64,000 nucleotides of DNA from DATFVJ01 sp963712955 (GCA_963712955.1 CAVQKF010000021.1:62001-126000); one strand, 5' to 3'. Positions 50,410-59,830 are shown, numbered from the stretch's first letter. Notes: a model not told the origin generated them from the letters alone. Numbers and translations: made by a program.

Positions 50410-52017
50410 CTACTTGAGGAAGTCGGGAACGTCAAGGTCGTCGTCTTCCTCGAAGACCACGGGCCGACGCCGGGTGGTCGCGGCGTCGAAGACGCGCGAC
50501 GCGGCCGCGGCCGTGGAATCGGGTTCGGCGGGCCGCGGTACGAAGGCCCGCGCCGATGGGCGGCCCGCCGCGTCGCCTGATCTCTCACCGAATTCGGAGA
50601 AACTGTCTGGCATCCCGTCTCCGGGCGCGCCGCCGTCCGCCTGCCCTCTGCCGTCGGCAGCCCTCAGGCCGTCCGCGGATCCCATCCCGTCCGCGGGCCC
50701 CAGGCCGGCCACAGCGGGCGAGGGCTGCGCGGGCGTTGCCGCATCATCACCGTAACCGGATCCGAAGCCCTGCGTGCCTACCGTGCCCGCAGCGCCTACC
50801 GTGCCCGCAGCGCCCACCGTGCCCGCAGCGCCCATCGTGCCCGCAGCGCCCACCGTGCCCGCAGCGCCCACCGGGGCCACAGCGCCCACCGGGCCGACAG
50901 CGCCGACCGGGGCCGGGGCACCCACAGGGACCACCGGATCCACGGAGGAGCCCACCGAGCCCGCGGAGGCCATGGAGACGGCCGCGCCCTGCGCCGTGAC
51001 CGGGTCGTACGACCGAGGGGCGGCGGAGTCGCTACGCGAGGAAAACGCGGGGACCGCCGTGGCAGAGCTCCTGCTCTCGTCGAACCCGGCGGCGATCACG
51101 GTAACCCGTACCTCGTCGCCGAGCGCGTCGTCGATGACCGCGCCAAAGATGATGTTCGCGTCAGGCGCCGCCGAGTTGGCGACAAGCTGTGCGGCCTCGT
51201 TGATCTCGAAGAGACCAAGATCCGAGCCACCCTGGATGGAAAGAAGCACCCCGTGCGCGCCATCGATGCTCGCCTCGAGCAGGGGGCTCGAGATCGCCAT
51301 CTCCGCAGCGGCAACCGAGCGGTCGTCGCCACGCGAGGAGCCGATGCCCATGAGCGCGGAGCCGGCACCGGACATGACGGACTTGACGTCCGCGAAGTCC
51401 AGGTTGATCAGCCCGGGCGTGGTGATCAGGTCGGTTATCCCCTGCACACCTGAGAGAAGCACCTGGTCGGCTGCCTTGAATGCGTCGAGCACGCTGACCT
51501 GACGGTCGGAGATGGAAAGCAGCCGGTCGTTCGGTATGACGATGAGCGTATCGACCTCGCCGCGCAGCCGCTCGATCCCGATCTCCGCCTGGGTCGCGCG
51601 GCGCTTGCCCTCGAAACCGAACGGCCGGGTCACCACACCGATCGTCAGCGCGCCGAGCGACCGCGCGATGTTCGCGACCACCGGCGCGCCGCCGGTGCCG
51701 GTACCGCCGCCCTCACCGGCCGTGACGAAGACCATGTCGGCGCCCCTCAGCACCTCCTCGATCTCCTCACGGTGGTCTACCGCGGCCTTGCAGCCGACCT
51801 CCGGATTGGCTCCCGCGCCGAGACCGCGGGTGAGTTCGCGGCCGACGTCGAGCTTGACGTCGGCGTCGCTCATGAGGAGCGCCTGAGCATCGGTGTTGAT
51901 CGCGATGAACTCGACGCCCTTGAGCCCCTCTTCGATCATCCGGTTGACGGCGTTGACGCCACCCCCGCCGATTCCGACGACCTTGATGACCGCGAGATAG
52001 TTCTGCGGTGCTGCCAC
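50410..52017 (-). CDS. ftsZ: Cell division GTPase FtsZ with expanded repeat linker
   Basis: FtsZ polymerises into the Z ring. 535 residues, clearly longer than the ~400 of Streptomyces FtsZ. Residues 1-315 are the normal GTPase core: VVGIGGGGVNAVNRM, the tubulin signature GEGGGTGTGG (101-110), and the T7 loop NLDFADVKS. The extra length is in the C-terminal linker (about 320-520), which contains hexapeptides GAAGTV/GAVGPV coded by an 18-bp repeat (50777-50925) and shorter ADG repeats. The conserved C-terminal peptide DDLDVPDFLK, which binds SepF and other partners, is intact. Start is ATG, with GGACC and AGGAGG in the region 52018-52025. Confidence 0.97.
   Translation of the reverse strand: MAAPQNYLAVIKVVGIGGGGVNAVNRMIEEGLKGVEFIAINTDAQALLMSDADVKLDVGRELTRGLGAGANPEVGCKAAVDHREEIEEVLRGADMVFVTAGEGGGTGTGGAPVVANIARSLGALTIGVVTRPFGFEGKRRATQAEIGIERLRGEVDTLIVIPNDRLLSISDRQVSVLDAFKAADQVLLSGVQGITDLITTPGLINLDFADVKSVMSGAGSALMGIGSSRGDDRSVAAAEMAISSPLLEASIDGAHGVLLSIQGGSDLGLFEINEAAQLVANSAAPDANIIFGAVIDDALGDEVRVTVIAAGFDESRSSATAVPAFSSRSDSAAPRSYDPVTAQGAAVSMASAGSVGSSVDPVVPVGAPAPVGAVGPVGAVAPVGAAGTVGAAGTMGAAGTVGAAGTVGAAGTVGTQGFGSGYGDDAATPAQPSPAVAGLGPADGMGSADGLRAADGRGQADGGAPGDGMPDSFSEFGERSGDAAGRPSARAFVPRPAEPDSTAAAASRVFDAATTRRRPVVFEEDDDLDVPDFLK
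50777..50925. repeat. 18-bp tandem repeat, about 8 copies, inside ftsZ
   Basis: Units based on CAGCGCCCACCGTGCCCG encode Gly-Ala-Ala-Gly-Thr-Val on the minus strand; outer units are more diverged. Confidence 0.95.
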
Positions 52018-52255
52018 GAGGAGGGACCTTTCCGCTTGTTTACCTCAATAGGCCGGGCTGGCGGCGCGATCCGCAGCGAGCGGATGTCACAGAAACCAAC
52101 CCTCACCCTCAAGTTGAGATTTAACGTTATGTCAACCTGACGATTGATACGGACAGTAGGGTCGCTGGGCAGCAGGGTCAACTAACCGGCCACGATCGGG
52201 CCCGGCGTGTCGCGGGCTGCCAGCCATACCGGGCTTGTCAGTCAGCCGGGCACCG
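52018..52255 (-). promoter_or_regulatory. ftsZ upstream control region
   Basis: 238 bases between ftsQ and ftsZ, richer in A and T than the flanks. On the minus strand TTGACA (52130-52135) is a good -35 box but its -10 is unclear. An 11-base palindrome CTCAAGTTGAG lies at 52108-52118. In Streptomyces ftsZ has several own promoters in the same gap. Confidence 0.5.
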
Positions 52256-53038
52256 TCAGCGTGTCGTCGCGACTGTCGGCGCACTCACGTCGTAAAGACG
52301 TGCGTGGGTACGCATCAGCACAGTGAGCACACGCGCCTTGGCGGCGGCGCCGCCCGGGCTCCCCCAGACGACCGTCACCCCTCCGGTGAGGTCAAGCGTC
52401 ACGTCGTCCGCGGCCGGCGCGGTGACCGACATCAGCCGGCCGGACAGCGGCGCGGGGAGCTCATGAAGCACCGCGACCGCCGCCGCGACGGCCGGGTTTC
52501 CAAGGAGCGGGCCCGCGGGCCTGAAGAGCGGCATTCGCGGCGGCCGCCGCGCAGCTGACACCACGACGACGCCGAACCGGTCGACCAGGTCGTACCCGCT
52601 GCCGTCCGCAACAGCGAGCTCGGGGCTCCGCTCGGTGACGTGTATCACGATCCCGTCCGGCCAGCTTCTGGTGACCCGGGCGGACTGAACCTGCGTGATC
52701 ACGCCGACCCGGCGGCTCACCGCCGCGGCGTCCACCCTGATGAGCGGCAGGCCTATGGGGATGGCGGCCGCCGCGAGTACCTGCGGGCGCGAGACCCGGT
52801 GCAGGCCGGTGACCTGGACCGAGCGGACCACGAAGAAGCGCGAGTCGAGCAGCGCCCACGCCACCCCCGCGACGATTCCTGCGAGGGCAAGCAGGACGAA
52901 GGTGGCTTTCCACGGATCGAGTGGCCGCCGTTGCCCGCCCCGCGGCAGGCGTGCGCGCGCTGCAGTGCCCGAACCGCCGCCCAGACCGCCGCTCCCCCCA
53001 CCGTCGGCAGGCGCCGCGGGCCGCCGCGGCCCCGTCAC
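52256..53038 (-). CDS. ftsQ: Cell division protein FtsQ
   Basis: FtsQ links the early and late divisome. 260 residues. A Gly/Arg/Pro-rich cytoplasmic tail (1-42), one membrane helix (FVLLALAGIVAGVAWALL), then the POTRA domain with FFVVRSVQVTGLHRVSRPQVLAAA and the beta domain (VTRSWPDGIVIHVTERSPELAVADG). The GTG overlaps the murC stop (GTGA). Confidence 0.94.
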   Translation of the reverse strand: MTGPRRPAAPADGGGSGGLGGGSGTAARARLPRGGQRRPLDPWKATFVLLALAGIVAGVAWALLDSRFFVVRSVQVTGLHRVSRPQVLAAAAIPIGLPLIRVDAAAVSRRVGVITQVQSARVTRSWPDGIVIHVTERSPELAVADGSGYDLVDRFGVVVVSAARRPPRMPLFRPAGPLLGNPAVAAAVAVLHELPAPLSGRLMSVTAPAADDVTLDLTGGVTVVWGSPGGAAAKARVLTVLMRTHARLYDVSAPTVATTR

Positions 53039-54483
53039 GGGCCCTCGCCCACGCGGTCGCCATGGCGATCACGCAATGCCGCGACGATCAGCGGCCCGAG
53101 CGCGGTGACGTCCCCGGCCCCCATCGTGAGCACCAGGTCACCGGGCTTGGCGATACCCGCGACGGCGCCGGGAACGCTGCGGGCGTCCGGCGTGAACTGG
53201 CCGCGGCCGCCCGGCACGGCATCGGCGACAAGCCGCCCCGTCACTCCTGGCTCGGGATCCTCCCGTGCGGCGTAGACGTCGAGCACGAACGCTTCATCCG
53301 CCAGGCCGAGGGCGGCCCCGAGGTCAGCGGCGAAGATCCGGGTGCGGCTGTACAGGTGCGGCTGGAAAACCGCGATCACCCGGCCATTCCCCGGACCGGC
53401 CCCACCCGCGACGTCCCTCGCACTGCGCAGATCGGCGGCCAGTTCCGTGGGGTGATGGGCGTAGCTGTCAAGCACCCGCACGCCGTCGGCCACCCCCTTG
53501 AGCTCCATCCGCCGCCTTGTGCCGCCGAACGCGGCGAGGCCGGCGGCCGCGTCACCCGCGGGAAAACCAAGCTCGACCGCGACGGCGAGGGCCGCGGCGG
53601 CGTTGAGCGTGTTATGACGGCCTGGGATACCGAGACTTATCCCGAACGGCTGCCGCTGGCCGGCCCGCACCTGGAAGCTGACGCCCATGCCGTGGGGAGC
53701 CACCCCGGTCACCTGGTAGTCAGCCTCTGGCGCTTCGCCGTAACTGCGCAGCCGCAGGCCGCGCCCGGCCACATTCACAGCGAGCGCACGCGCGCCCGGG
53801 TCGTCGGCGCAGGTGACAAGCAGCCCGCCAGGACTGATCCGGCCGGCGAACCGCTCGAACGCCGCGGCGATTTCCTTCAGGCTGCCGTAGTTGTCGAGAT
53901 GGTCGCGCTCGATGTTGGTCACGATCGCGGCATCGGGGGCGAGCAGCAGGAACGACCCGTCGCTCTCATCGGCTTCCGCGACGAAAAGCTCACCGGTTCC
54001 GCTGTCCGCACCGAGCCCGGTCGACGTCAGCGTGCCGCCAATGACGTAGCCGGGGCCTGCCCCGCACTGCTGCAGGGCGGTGGTGAGCATCGACGAGGTC
54101 GTGGTCTTGCCGTGCGTGCCCGCGACAGCGATCCCCCGCCGCCCGAGCATGATCGACGCCAGGGCGGTCCCCCTGTGCATGATGCGCAGGCCGCGGCTGC
54201 GTGCCTCGGCGAGTTCCGGGTTGTCCTGCCTGATCGCGGTGGAGATCACAAGTGTGTCAGCCGCGCCGAGGTTGCGGGCGTCATGACCGACATGGACGAC
54301 CGCGCCGAGCGCCGCAAGCTCGTCCAGGACCTGCGAATGGCGTGCGTCGCTGCCGGACACCGCGACTCCCGCGGCCAGCATCACACGGGCGATGCCTGAC
54401 ATGCCCGCGCCGCCGATGCCAGCGAAGTGAACCGCGCCAAGCTCGGCGAGCCGAACCGGGTCGGCCGGAGCTACCAGGCCCAT
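53035..54483 (-). CDS. murC: UDP-N-acetylmuramate--L-alanine ligase
   Basis: MurC adds L-Ala to UDP-MurNAc. 482 residues. Nucleotide-binding VHFAGIGGAGMSG at the N-terminus, ATP-binding AVAGTHGKTTTSSM, the metal-binding EADESDGSF, NIERDHLDNYG and the C-terminal DSYAHHPTEL. Located between murG and ftsQ; in Streptomyces coelicolor murC lies outside the cluster, so this order is more like Mycobacterium. Confidence 0.97.
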   Translation of the reverse strand: MGLVAPADPVRLAELGAVHFAGIGGAGMSGIARVMLAAGVAVSGSDARHSQVLDELAALGAVVHVGHDARNLGAADTLVISTAIRQDNPELAEARSRGLRIMHRGTALASIMLGRRGIAVAGTHGKTTTSSMLTTALQQCGAGPGYVIGGTLTSTGLGADSGTGELFVAEADESDGSFLLLAPDAAIVTNIERDHLDNYGSLKEIAAAFERFAGRISPGGLLVTCADDPGARALAVNVAGRGLRLRSYGEAPEADYQVTGVAPHGMGVSFQVRAGQRQPFGISLGIPGRHNTLNAAAALAVAVELGFPAGDAAAGLAAFGGTRRRMELKGVADGVRVLDSYAHHPTELAADLRSARDVAGGAGPGNGRVIAVFQPHLYSRTRIFAADLGAALGLADEAFVLDVYAAREDPEPGVTGRLVADAVPGGRGQFTPDARSVPGAVAGIAKPGDLVLTMGAGDVTALGPLIVAALRDRHGDRVGEGP

Positions 54484-54514
54484 GCCGCGGCACCTTCCAG
54501 GCGGGCGGCCCGCC

Positions 54515-55618
54515 TCACTGCTCGCCTCCTGGTTGCGCGCCTCGCGTGACCGCCATCACCTCGTTGGCCAGGGTGAGGTCGGCGTCGCGGCGCCCGAGCG
54601 CGGAGGACGCCTCCGACATGGCCGCGACCATCGCGGGGTCGCGGAGCACGGGGATCACCGTGTCACGGATCCATTCCGGCGTGAGCTGTGCGTCCTCGAC
54701 TAGCAGGCCGCCGCCCGCGGCGGCGATCGGGGCCGCGTTCAGCCGCTGCTCGCCGTTGCCGTGCGGGAGCGGCACATAGGCGGCGGGCAGACCGACCGCT
54801 GTGAGCTCGGCGCATGTCATCGCGCCGCTCCTGCAGATCGCGAAATCAGCGGCGGCATACGCGAGATCCATGTGGTCGACATAGGGCAGCATGATGTACG
54901 GCGGGCCGCCGGTGGGCAGCGGCGCTCCAGCGGCGTTCTTCGGTCCCACGATGTGCAGGACCTGGACGCCTGCCTGTCGCGCGTAACCGGCGGCGCCGAA
55001 CGCCGCGCCGTTGAGCGAGCGAGCGCCCTGTGATCCGCCGGTAACCAGGAGCACGGGAAGGTCCTGCCTGAGCCCGAAATGCGCCCGCGCCTTGTCGCCA
55101 AGTGCTAGCCGGTCGAGGGTGGCGATCTCGTGGCGGAGCGGGATGCCGATGTAGGTCGCGTGCGGCAGCTGCGTGTCAGGATGGCCCGTGTACACGTACC
55201 TGGTGAACCGGGCGCCTAGCCGGTTGGCGAGGCCGGGGCGCGGGTTCGCCTCGTGCACGACAATCGGCACATGCCGCCGGCGCGCGGCGAGATAACCGGG
55301 TGCCGCGACGTACCCGCCGAAACCGACGAGCACGTCCGCCCGCATCCGGTCCAGGATCCTCGCCGTGGCGTTGATCGCGCCGGTAAGCCGACCGGGGACG
55401 GCGAGCAACTGCGGAGTGAGCGCCCGGGGCAAAGGTACCGCGGGAATGAGCGCGAGCCTGTAGCCCCGCATCGGGACGAGCCTGGTCTCAAGCCCACGCT
55501 CCGTGCCGAGGCACATCACCTCGATCGCCGGGTCAAGCCCGCGCAGCGCGTCAGCCAGGGCAAGTGCGGGCTCGATGTGGCCGGCCGTACCGCCGCCGGC
55601 GAGGACAACCCTCATCAC
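54515..55618 (-). CDS. murG: Lipid II-forming GlcNAc transferase
   Basis: MurG adds GlcNAc to lipid I on the inner face of the membrane. 367 residues. N-terminal RVVLAGGGTAGHIEPALALA, GFGGYVAAPGYLAA, VVHEANPRPGLANR, and the C-terminal donor site LLVTGGSQGARSLN with DFAICRSGAMTCAELTAVGLPA. GTG 55618 is chosen because AGGAGG stands eight bases before it; the next codon is ATG and would give the usual N-terminus. It ends 31 bases before murC. Confidence 0.96.
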   Translation of the reverse strand: MMRVVLAGGGTAGHIEPALALADALRGLDPAIEVMCLGTERGLETRLVPMRGYRLALIPAVPLPRALTPQLLAVPGRLTGAINATARILDRMRADVLVGFGGYVAAPGYLAARRRHVPIVVHEANPRPGLANRLGARFTRYVYTGHPDTQLPHATYIGIPLRHEIATLDRLALGDKARAHFGLRQDLPVLLVTGGSQGARSLNGAAFGAAGYARQAGVQVLHIVGPKNAAGAPLPTGGPPYIMLPYVDHMDLAYAAADFAICRSGAMTCAELTAVGLPAAYVPLPHGNGEQRLNAAPIAAAGGGLLVEDAQLTPEWIRDTVIPVLRDPAMVAAMSEASSALGRRDADLTLANEVMAVTRGAQPGGEQ

Positions 55619-55728
55619 CGGGCTTACCTCCTCGCTACGGTAAAATCTTCGCCCGCGACGCAGGACCGCAGTTTGCGGCGCCGAACGCGACGTGCTCGCG
55701 GGCACGGGGGCCGCTGATGCCGCGGCAT

Positions 55729-57081
55729 CTACTCCAGCGCCCTGCCCAGGCCAAGCCAGCTTAGAACGCGCCGCGCCGCGCCGGGGCCACGAGCGGCGAG
55801 AGCTTCCGCCGCGCCAGGTTCCCGCTTGGCGAACGCCATCAGCATGCCGATCGCCGTCATCGTGACGAGCAGTGACGAGACACCGGCGGATACCAGCGGC
55901 AGCGGCACTCCGGTGATCGGCAGCACGCCGATGACCGCACCGATGTTCACCAGCGCCTGCACCACGATCCACGCGGTGATCGCTGTCGCGGTGAGCCGGA
56001 TGAACGGATCGCTGACGCGCCGCGCGATCCGCAGTCCCGCGTAGCCGAGCCCGCCGAACAGGCCCATCACACAGAGCGTGCCGGCCAGGCCAAGCTCCTC
56101 GCCGAGTACGGCGAAGATGAAGTCGCTTGATGGATCGGGCAGCATGCCCCATTTCTGCCTGCTCGCTCCGAGCCCGACGCCGAACCAGCCGCCCGACGCG
56201 AGCGCGTACTTGCCCTGCAGCGGCTGCCAGCCCGATGTCGCGGCGTGTGCCTGCGGGTTCACGAAGCTGGTGATGCGATCGAGCCGGTAAGGCGCGGCGA
56301 CGATCAGGATCGCGACGACCAGGCAGACAAAGGCCAGCATGCCGATGAACAGGCGGCCGGGGGTGCCCGCAACCCACAGCAGTGCGAGGAAGATCGTGAG
56401 CAGCAGGAGGGTGGTGCCGAGGTCGTTGCCGATCATGACGAGCACGCCAAGGATCCCTGCGCCAGGCAACAGCGGGACGAGCAGATGCCGCCACTCGGTG
56501 ACCCGCCCGTGCTGCTCGTTGCGGGCAAGCAGGTCGGCACCCCACAGCACGAAGGCAAGCTTGGCGAACTCGGACGGCTGAAGCTGGAAGCCCCCGATCG
56601 CGATCCACCGTGCGGCACCGTTGCTTTCGACACCAATCCCGGGGATCGCGGCAAGTAGCAGGCCCACCACCGAGATAGCCATCAGCGGATAGCCGAAGAC
56701 CCGGAACGCGGCCGGCTGGAGCCTGGACGCGCCCCACATGAGCGGCAGTCCGAGCACGACACCGAACACCTGCTTCTGGAACTGGAGGAACGGCGAGTCG
56801 CCCAGCGACAGCATCTGGACCGATGAAGCGGAAAGGACCATGACGAGCCCGAGCGCGAGCAACAGCGAGCTGATGCCGACGACGAGGTAGTAGGAGGCGA
56901 GCGGGCGGGCGAGCAGCCCGCGCACCCCCGCAAGCACCTCGGACGGCGCCGCCACCGGCGCGTGGCCAAGCGCGGCCGATGAAGCGGCCTGCGGCATTTC
57001 CTGCGAAGCTCCCGTGCCCGCCGCTGGGGCCGGCGGCGCCACGGCCGGGCCGGCTGACCCGCCGCCTGCCGCACTGGTCAT
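55729..57081 (-). CDS. ftsW: Peptidoglycan glycosyltransferase FtsW
   Basis: FtsW polymerises lipid II at the septum (SEDS family). 450 residues. A cytoplasmic Pro/Ala-rich N-terminus (1-60) precedes about ten membrane helices. SEDS motifs include RWIAIGGFQLQPSEFAKLAFVLW, MIGNDLGTTLLLL, SGWQPLQGKYALASGGWFGVGLG and the end NIGAVIGVLPITGVPLPLVSAGVSSLL. The ATG overlaps the murD stop (ATGA), which fixes the start. Confidence 0.96.
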   Translation of the reverse strand: MTSAAGGGSAGPAVAPPAPAAGTGASQEMPQAASSAALGHAPVAAPSEVLAGVRGLLARPLASYYLVVGISSLLLALGLVMVLSASSVQMLSLGDSPFLQFQKQVFGVVLGLPLMWGASRLQPAAFRVFGYPLMAISVVGLLLAAIPGIGVESNGAARWIAIGGFQLQPSEFAKLAFVLWGADLLARNEQHGRVTEWRHLLVPLLPGAGILGVLVMIGNDLGTTLLLLTIFLALLWVAGTPGRLFIGMLAFVCLVVAILIVAAPYRLDRITSFVNPQAHAATSGWQPLQGKYALASGGWFGVGLGASRQKWGMLPDPSSDFIFAVLGEELGLAGTLCVMGLFGGLGYAGLRIARRVSDPFIRLTATAITAWIVVQALVNIGAVIGVLPITGVPLPLVSAGVSSLLVTMTAIGMLMAFAKREPGAAEALAARGPGAARRVLSWLGLGRALE

Positions 57082-58484
57082 GGCGCGGCGAGCCTGTGCA
57101 CGGCCGCGGCGAAGGCATCGCCGCGGGCGCCGTAGTTCGCGAACATGTCGAGCGATGCGGCGGCGGGCGCGAGCAGCACCGTATCGCCCGGCCGTGCGAG
57201 CGCCGCAGCCTCGGTCACCACGTGGTCCATCACTCCAGTGTCGGTGCCGTCCACCTCTGTGACTGGGACATTGGGCGCGTGTCGCGCGAGAGCCTGGCGG
57301 ATCTTGGCGCGATCCGCGCCGAGCAGCACCGCCGCCCGCAGTCTGCCCGCGGCGGCACTGACGAGATCGTCCACGTCCGCGCCCTTGAGCAGCCCGCCCG
57401 CGATCCACACCACCGCGGGATAGGCGGCAAGCGCGGCGGCCGCCGCATGCGGGTTAGTGGCCTTGGAGTCGTCCACGTAATCGACCCCTGCGACACGGCC
57501 GACCAGGCTGATCCGGTGCGGCTCGGGCTCGAACGCCCGCAATCCGGCCCTGACGGCGGCGGGCGGGGCGCCATAAGCGCGGGCGAGGGCCGCCGCGGCG
57601 AGCGCGTTCGCCACGTTGTGCGGCGCTTCCGGCCGCACAACGTTCACCTGCGCGAGCGTGACCGCGTCGCCGGGCGCGCAGAACGCGCGGTCGGTGAGAA
57701 CGCCGCCGGTGACCCCGAGTTGCCCAGGCGCGGGCGCCTCGAGCGTGAACCCGACCACCCGGCTGCCCGCGTCCCCGGCCAGCGCGGCAAGCCGCGCGGA
57801 CCAGGCGTCGTCGGCGTTGCAGATGGCGATGGCGCCCGGCGCGTAGATCCGCCCCTTCGCCTCGGCGTAGGCGTCCATGCCGCCATGCCAGTCGAGGTGA
57901 TCGGGGGCCACATTGAGCACGACGGCGGCAATCGGGCGCAGGCTGGCACTCCAGTGGAGCTGGAAGCTCGACAGCTCCACGGCAAGCACCGGGTACGGTT
58001 CAGGCTGCGTCACCACGGCGGTGAGCGGGATGCCGACGTTGCCCGCCGCGATCGCCCGGTGCCCGGCGGCGGCCAGCATGGCGGCGAGCATCTTCACCGT
58101 GGTGGTCTTGCCGTTCGTCCCCGTGACCGCGAGCCACTCCTGCCTGCGACCGCAGGCAAGCACGGGCCGCAGCCGCCAGGCAAGCTCGACATCGCCGATC
58201 ACAGGGACACCCGCCGCGAGCGCCGCGGCAAGCAGCGGGGTGTCCGGGCGCCAGCCCGGCGTCGTGACGACGAGATCCGTGCCCGCGGGTGCGGCGTCGG
58301 GCACCGCACCGAGCACGACGGTGATTCCGGCCGATTCAAGCTCAGCCGCCTGCGCCCGCCGCAGGTCGTCGTCGCACTTTTCAAGCACCGTGACCCGCGC
58401 GCCGCGGGCGGCAAGGGCCCGCGCGGCCGGCGGCCCGGAAACGCCGAGCCCGGCAACACACACTGCCCGGCCTTCCAGCCTCAT
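57078..58484 (-). CDS. murD: UDP-MurNAc-L-alanine--D-glutamate ligase
   Basis: MurD adds D-Glu to the precursor. 468 residues. N-terminal Rossmann part VCVAGLGVSGPPAA, ATP site WLAVTGTNGKTTTVKM, AVELSSFQLHW, NVAPDHLDWHGG and DDSKATNPHAAA. Followed without gap by ftsW. Confidence 0.97.
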   Translation of the reverse strand: MRLEGRAVCVAGLGVSGPPAARALAARGARVTVLEKCDDDLRRAQAAELESAGITVVLGAVPDAAPAGTDLVVTTPGWRPDTPLLAAALAAGVPVIGDVELAWRLRPVLACGRRQEWLAVTGTNGKTTTVKMLAAMLAAAGHRAIAAGNVGIPLTAVVTQPEPYPVLAVELSSFQLHWSASLRPIAAVVLNVAPDHLDWHGGMDAYAEAKGRIYAPGAIAICNADDAWSARLAALAGDAGSRVVGFTLEAPAPGQLGVTGGVLTDRAFCAPGDAVTLAQVNVVRPEAPHNVANALAAAALARAYGAPPAAVRAGLRAFEPEPHRISLVGRVAGVDYVDDSKATNPHAAAAALAAYPAVVWIAGGLLKGADVDDLVSAAAGRLRAAVLLGADRAKIRQALARHAPNVPVTEVDGTDTGVMDHVVTEAAALARPGDTVLLAPAAASLDMFANYGARGDAFAAAVHRLAAP

Positions 58485-58508
58485 GGCCCCTCACAGGCGG
58501 TCACGGAG

Positions 58509-58517
58509 TTATCCACA
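58509..58517. other. Single perfect DnaA-box sequence
   Basis: TTATCCACA lies in the gap between mraY and murD. It matches the strict DnaA box, but no cluster of boxes or AT-rich region is present, so it is not an origin. It may bind DnaA or be chance. Confidence 0.3.
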
Positions 58518-58675
58518 GAATCCCGCTCACCCATCCCGCCCCCCTTGACAGCCTGTCAGAATCACCAGTAGGGCAAAGCCCCCAAGGGCGGGTGGGGGGT
58601 CGTGTCAAGACGACCGCGCGCTGGAGGACGGGGCGAGCGTGACGGCAGCCCCAGCGATGGCCCATTGCTGGGGGT

Positions 58676-58727
58676 CAGTCACCTGGGCATCCACTCGACG
58701 TAGAACATGCCGGGCCCGAGCGCGATG
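58676..58727. repeat. Duplicated 3' end of mraY
   Basis: These 52 bases copy 58775-58826 with only a few mismatches, 99 bases downstream of the real end. On the minus strand the copy encodes GMFYVEWMP followed by Arg and a stop, where mraY has GMFYVEWMPK and stop. The block between the copies is unrelated. Confidence 0.85.
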
Positions 58728-58777
58728 CTGTGCCAGCCCGGGGGACGGCCCCCCGGAAACCCCCCGAACACGTACAG

Positions 58778-59830
58778 TCACTTGGGCATCCATTCGACGT
58801 AGAACATGCCGAGCCCGAGCGCGATGAACAGCCCGCAGATCAGCCAGAATCTGACGACGACGGTGGTCTCCGCCCAGCCGAGCAGCTCGAAATGGTGCTG
58901 GAGCGGCGCCATACGGAACACTCGCCTGCCGGTCAGCTTGAACGAGCCCACCTGGATGACGACCGACAGCGTAATGATCACGAACAGGCCGCCGAGAATC
59001 GCGAGCAGCAACTGGGTGCGGGTGCAGACGGCGAGCCCTGCAAGCACGCCGCCGAGCGCGAGAGATCCGGTGTCACCCATGAAGATCTTGGCCGGCGGCG
59101 CGTTCCACCACAGGAACCCGAAGCAGGCACCGAGCACAGCCGCTGCCACGACCGCGAGGTCGAGAGGGTCGCGCACGCTGTAACACTGCGAGGCGAGGAA
59201 GTTCGTGCAGTCGTTGCGCTCCTGCCATATCCCGATCAGCACGTAGGCGGCGAGAACCAGCCCGGCGGCACCGGTGGCCAGGCCGTCCAGACCATCGGTC
59301 AGGTTCACCGCGTTGGCCGACGCGGCGATCATCACAACCACCCACAGCACAAAGAAGGGCCCGATCGAGCCGCCGACGTCGCGAAGGAACGAGATGTGCG
59401 TATCCGCGGGCGTGATGTCGTAGCCGTCGGGGAAATGCTGCACGAGCAGTGCGAACACCACGCCGACGACGATCTGGCCACCGAACTTCGCCCCGCTGCG
59501 CAGGCCGAGACTGCGCTGCTTGTAGATCTTGATGAAGTCGTCGACGAAGCCGACGAAACCGAGGCCGGTCATCAGGACGAGCACGAGCAGGCCGGAGACC
59601 GTTATCGGTGACAGCGTGGCCACGTGCCCGACGAGGTAACCGACCAGCGAGGCGATGATGATCACTGTGCCGCCCATGGTGGGCGTGCCGCGCTTGGTGG
59701 CGTGCGCGGCCGGTCCTTCCTCCCTGATCGCCTGGCCGTAGCCGTGCCGTCGGAAGACACGGATCGCGAGCGGTGTGCCGAGGAGCGCAAGCACGAGGGA
59801 CACAGCGGCCGCCACGAGGATCGTCTTCAC
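58778..59830 (-). CDS. mraY: Phospho-MurNAc-pentapeptide transferase
   Basis: MraY joins the cytoplasmic precursor to undecaprenyl phosphate, giving lipid I. 350 residues, about ten membrane helices. Motifs: KRGTPTMGGTVI, GFVDDFIKIYKQRSLGL (catalytic DD), NAVNLTDGLDGLATG, FMGDTGSLALGG and PLQHHFELLGW. The GTG overlaps the murF stop (GTGA). Confidence 0.98.
   Translation of the reverse strand: MKTILVAAAVSLVLALLGTPLAIRVFRRHGYGQAIREEGPAAHATKRGTPTMGGTVIIIASLVGYLVGHVATLSPITVSGLLVLVLMTGLGFVGFVDDFIKIYKQRSLGLRSGAKFGGQIVVGVVFALLVQHFPDGYDITPADTHISFLRDVGGSIGPFFVLWVVVMIAASANAVNLTDGLDGLATGAAGLVLAAYVLIGIWQERNDCTNFLASQCYSVRDPLDLAVVAAAVLGACFGFLWWNAPPAKIFMGDTGSLALGGVLAGLAVCTRTQLLLAILGGLFVIITLSVVIQVGSFKLTGRRVFRMAPLQHHFELLGWAETTVVVRFWLICGLFIALGLGMFYVEWMPK

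Noticed and set aside
58509..58517. Replication origin suggested by a DnaA box
   Set aside because: Only one box, no dnaA/dnaN neighbours and no AT-rich region.
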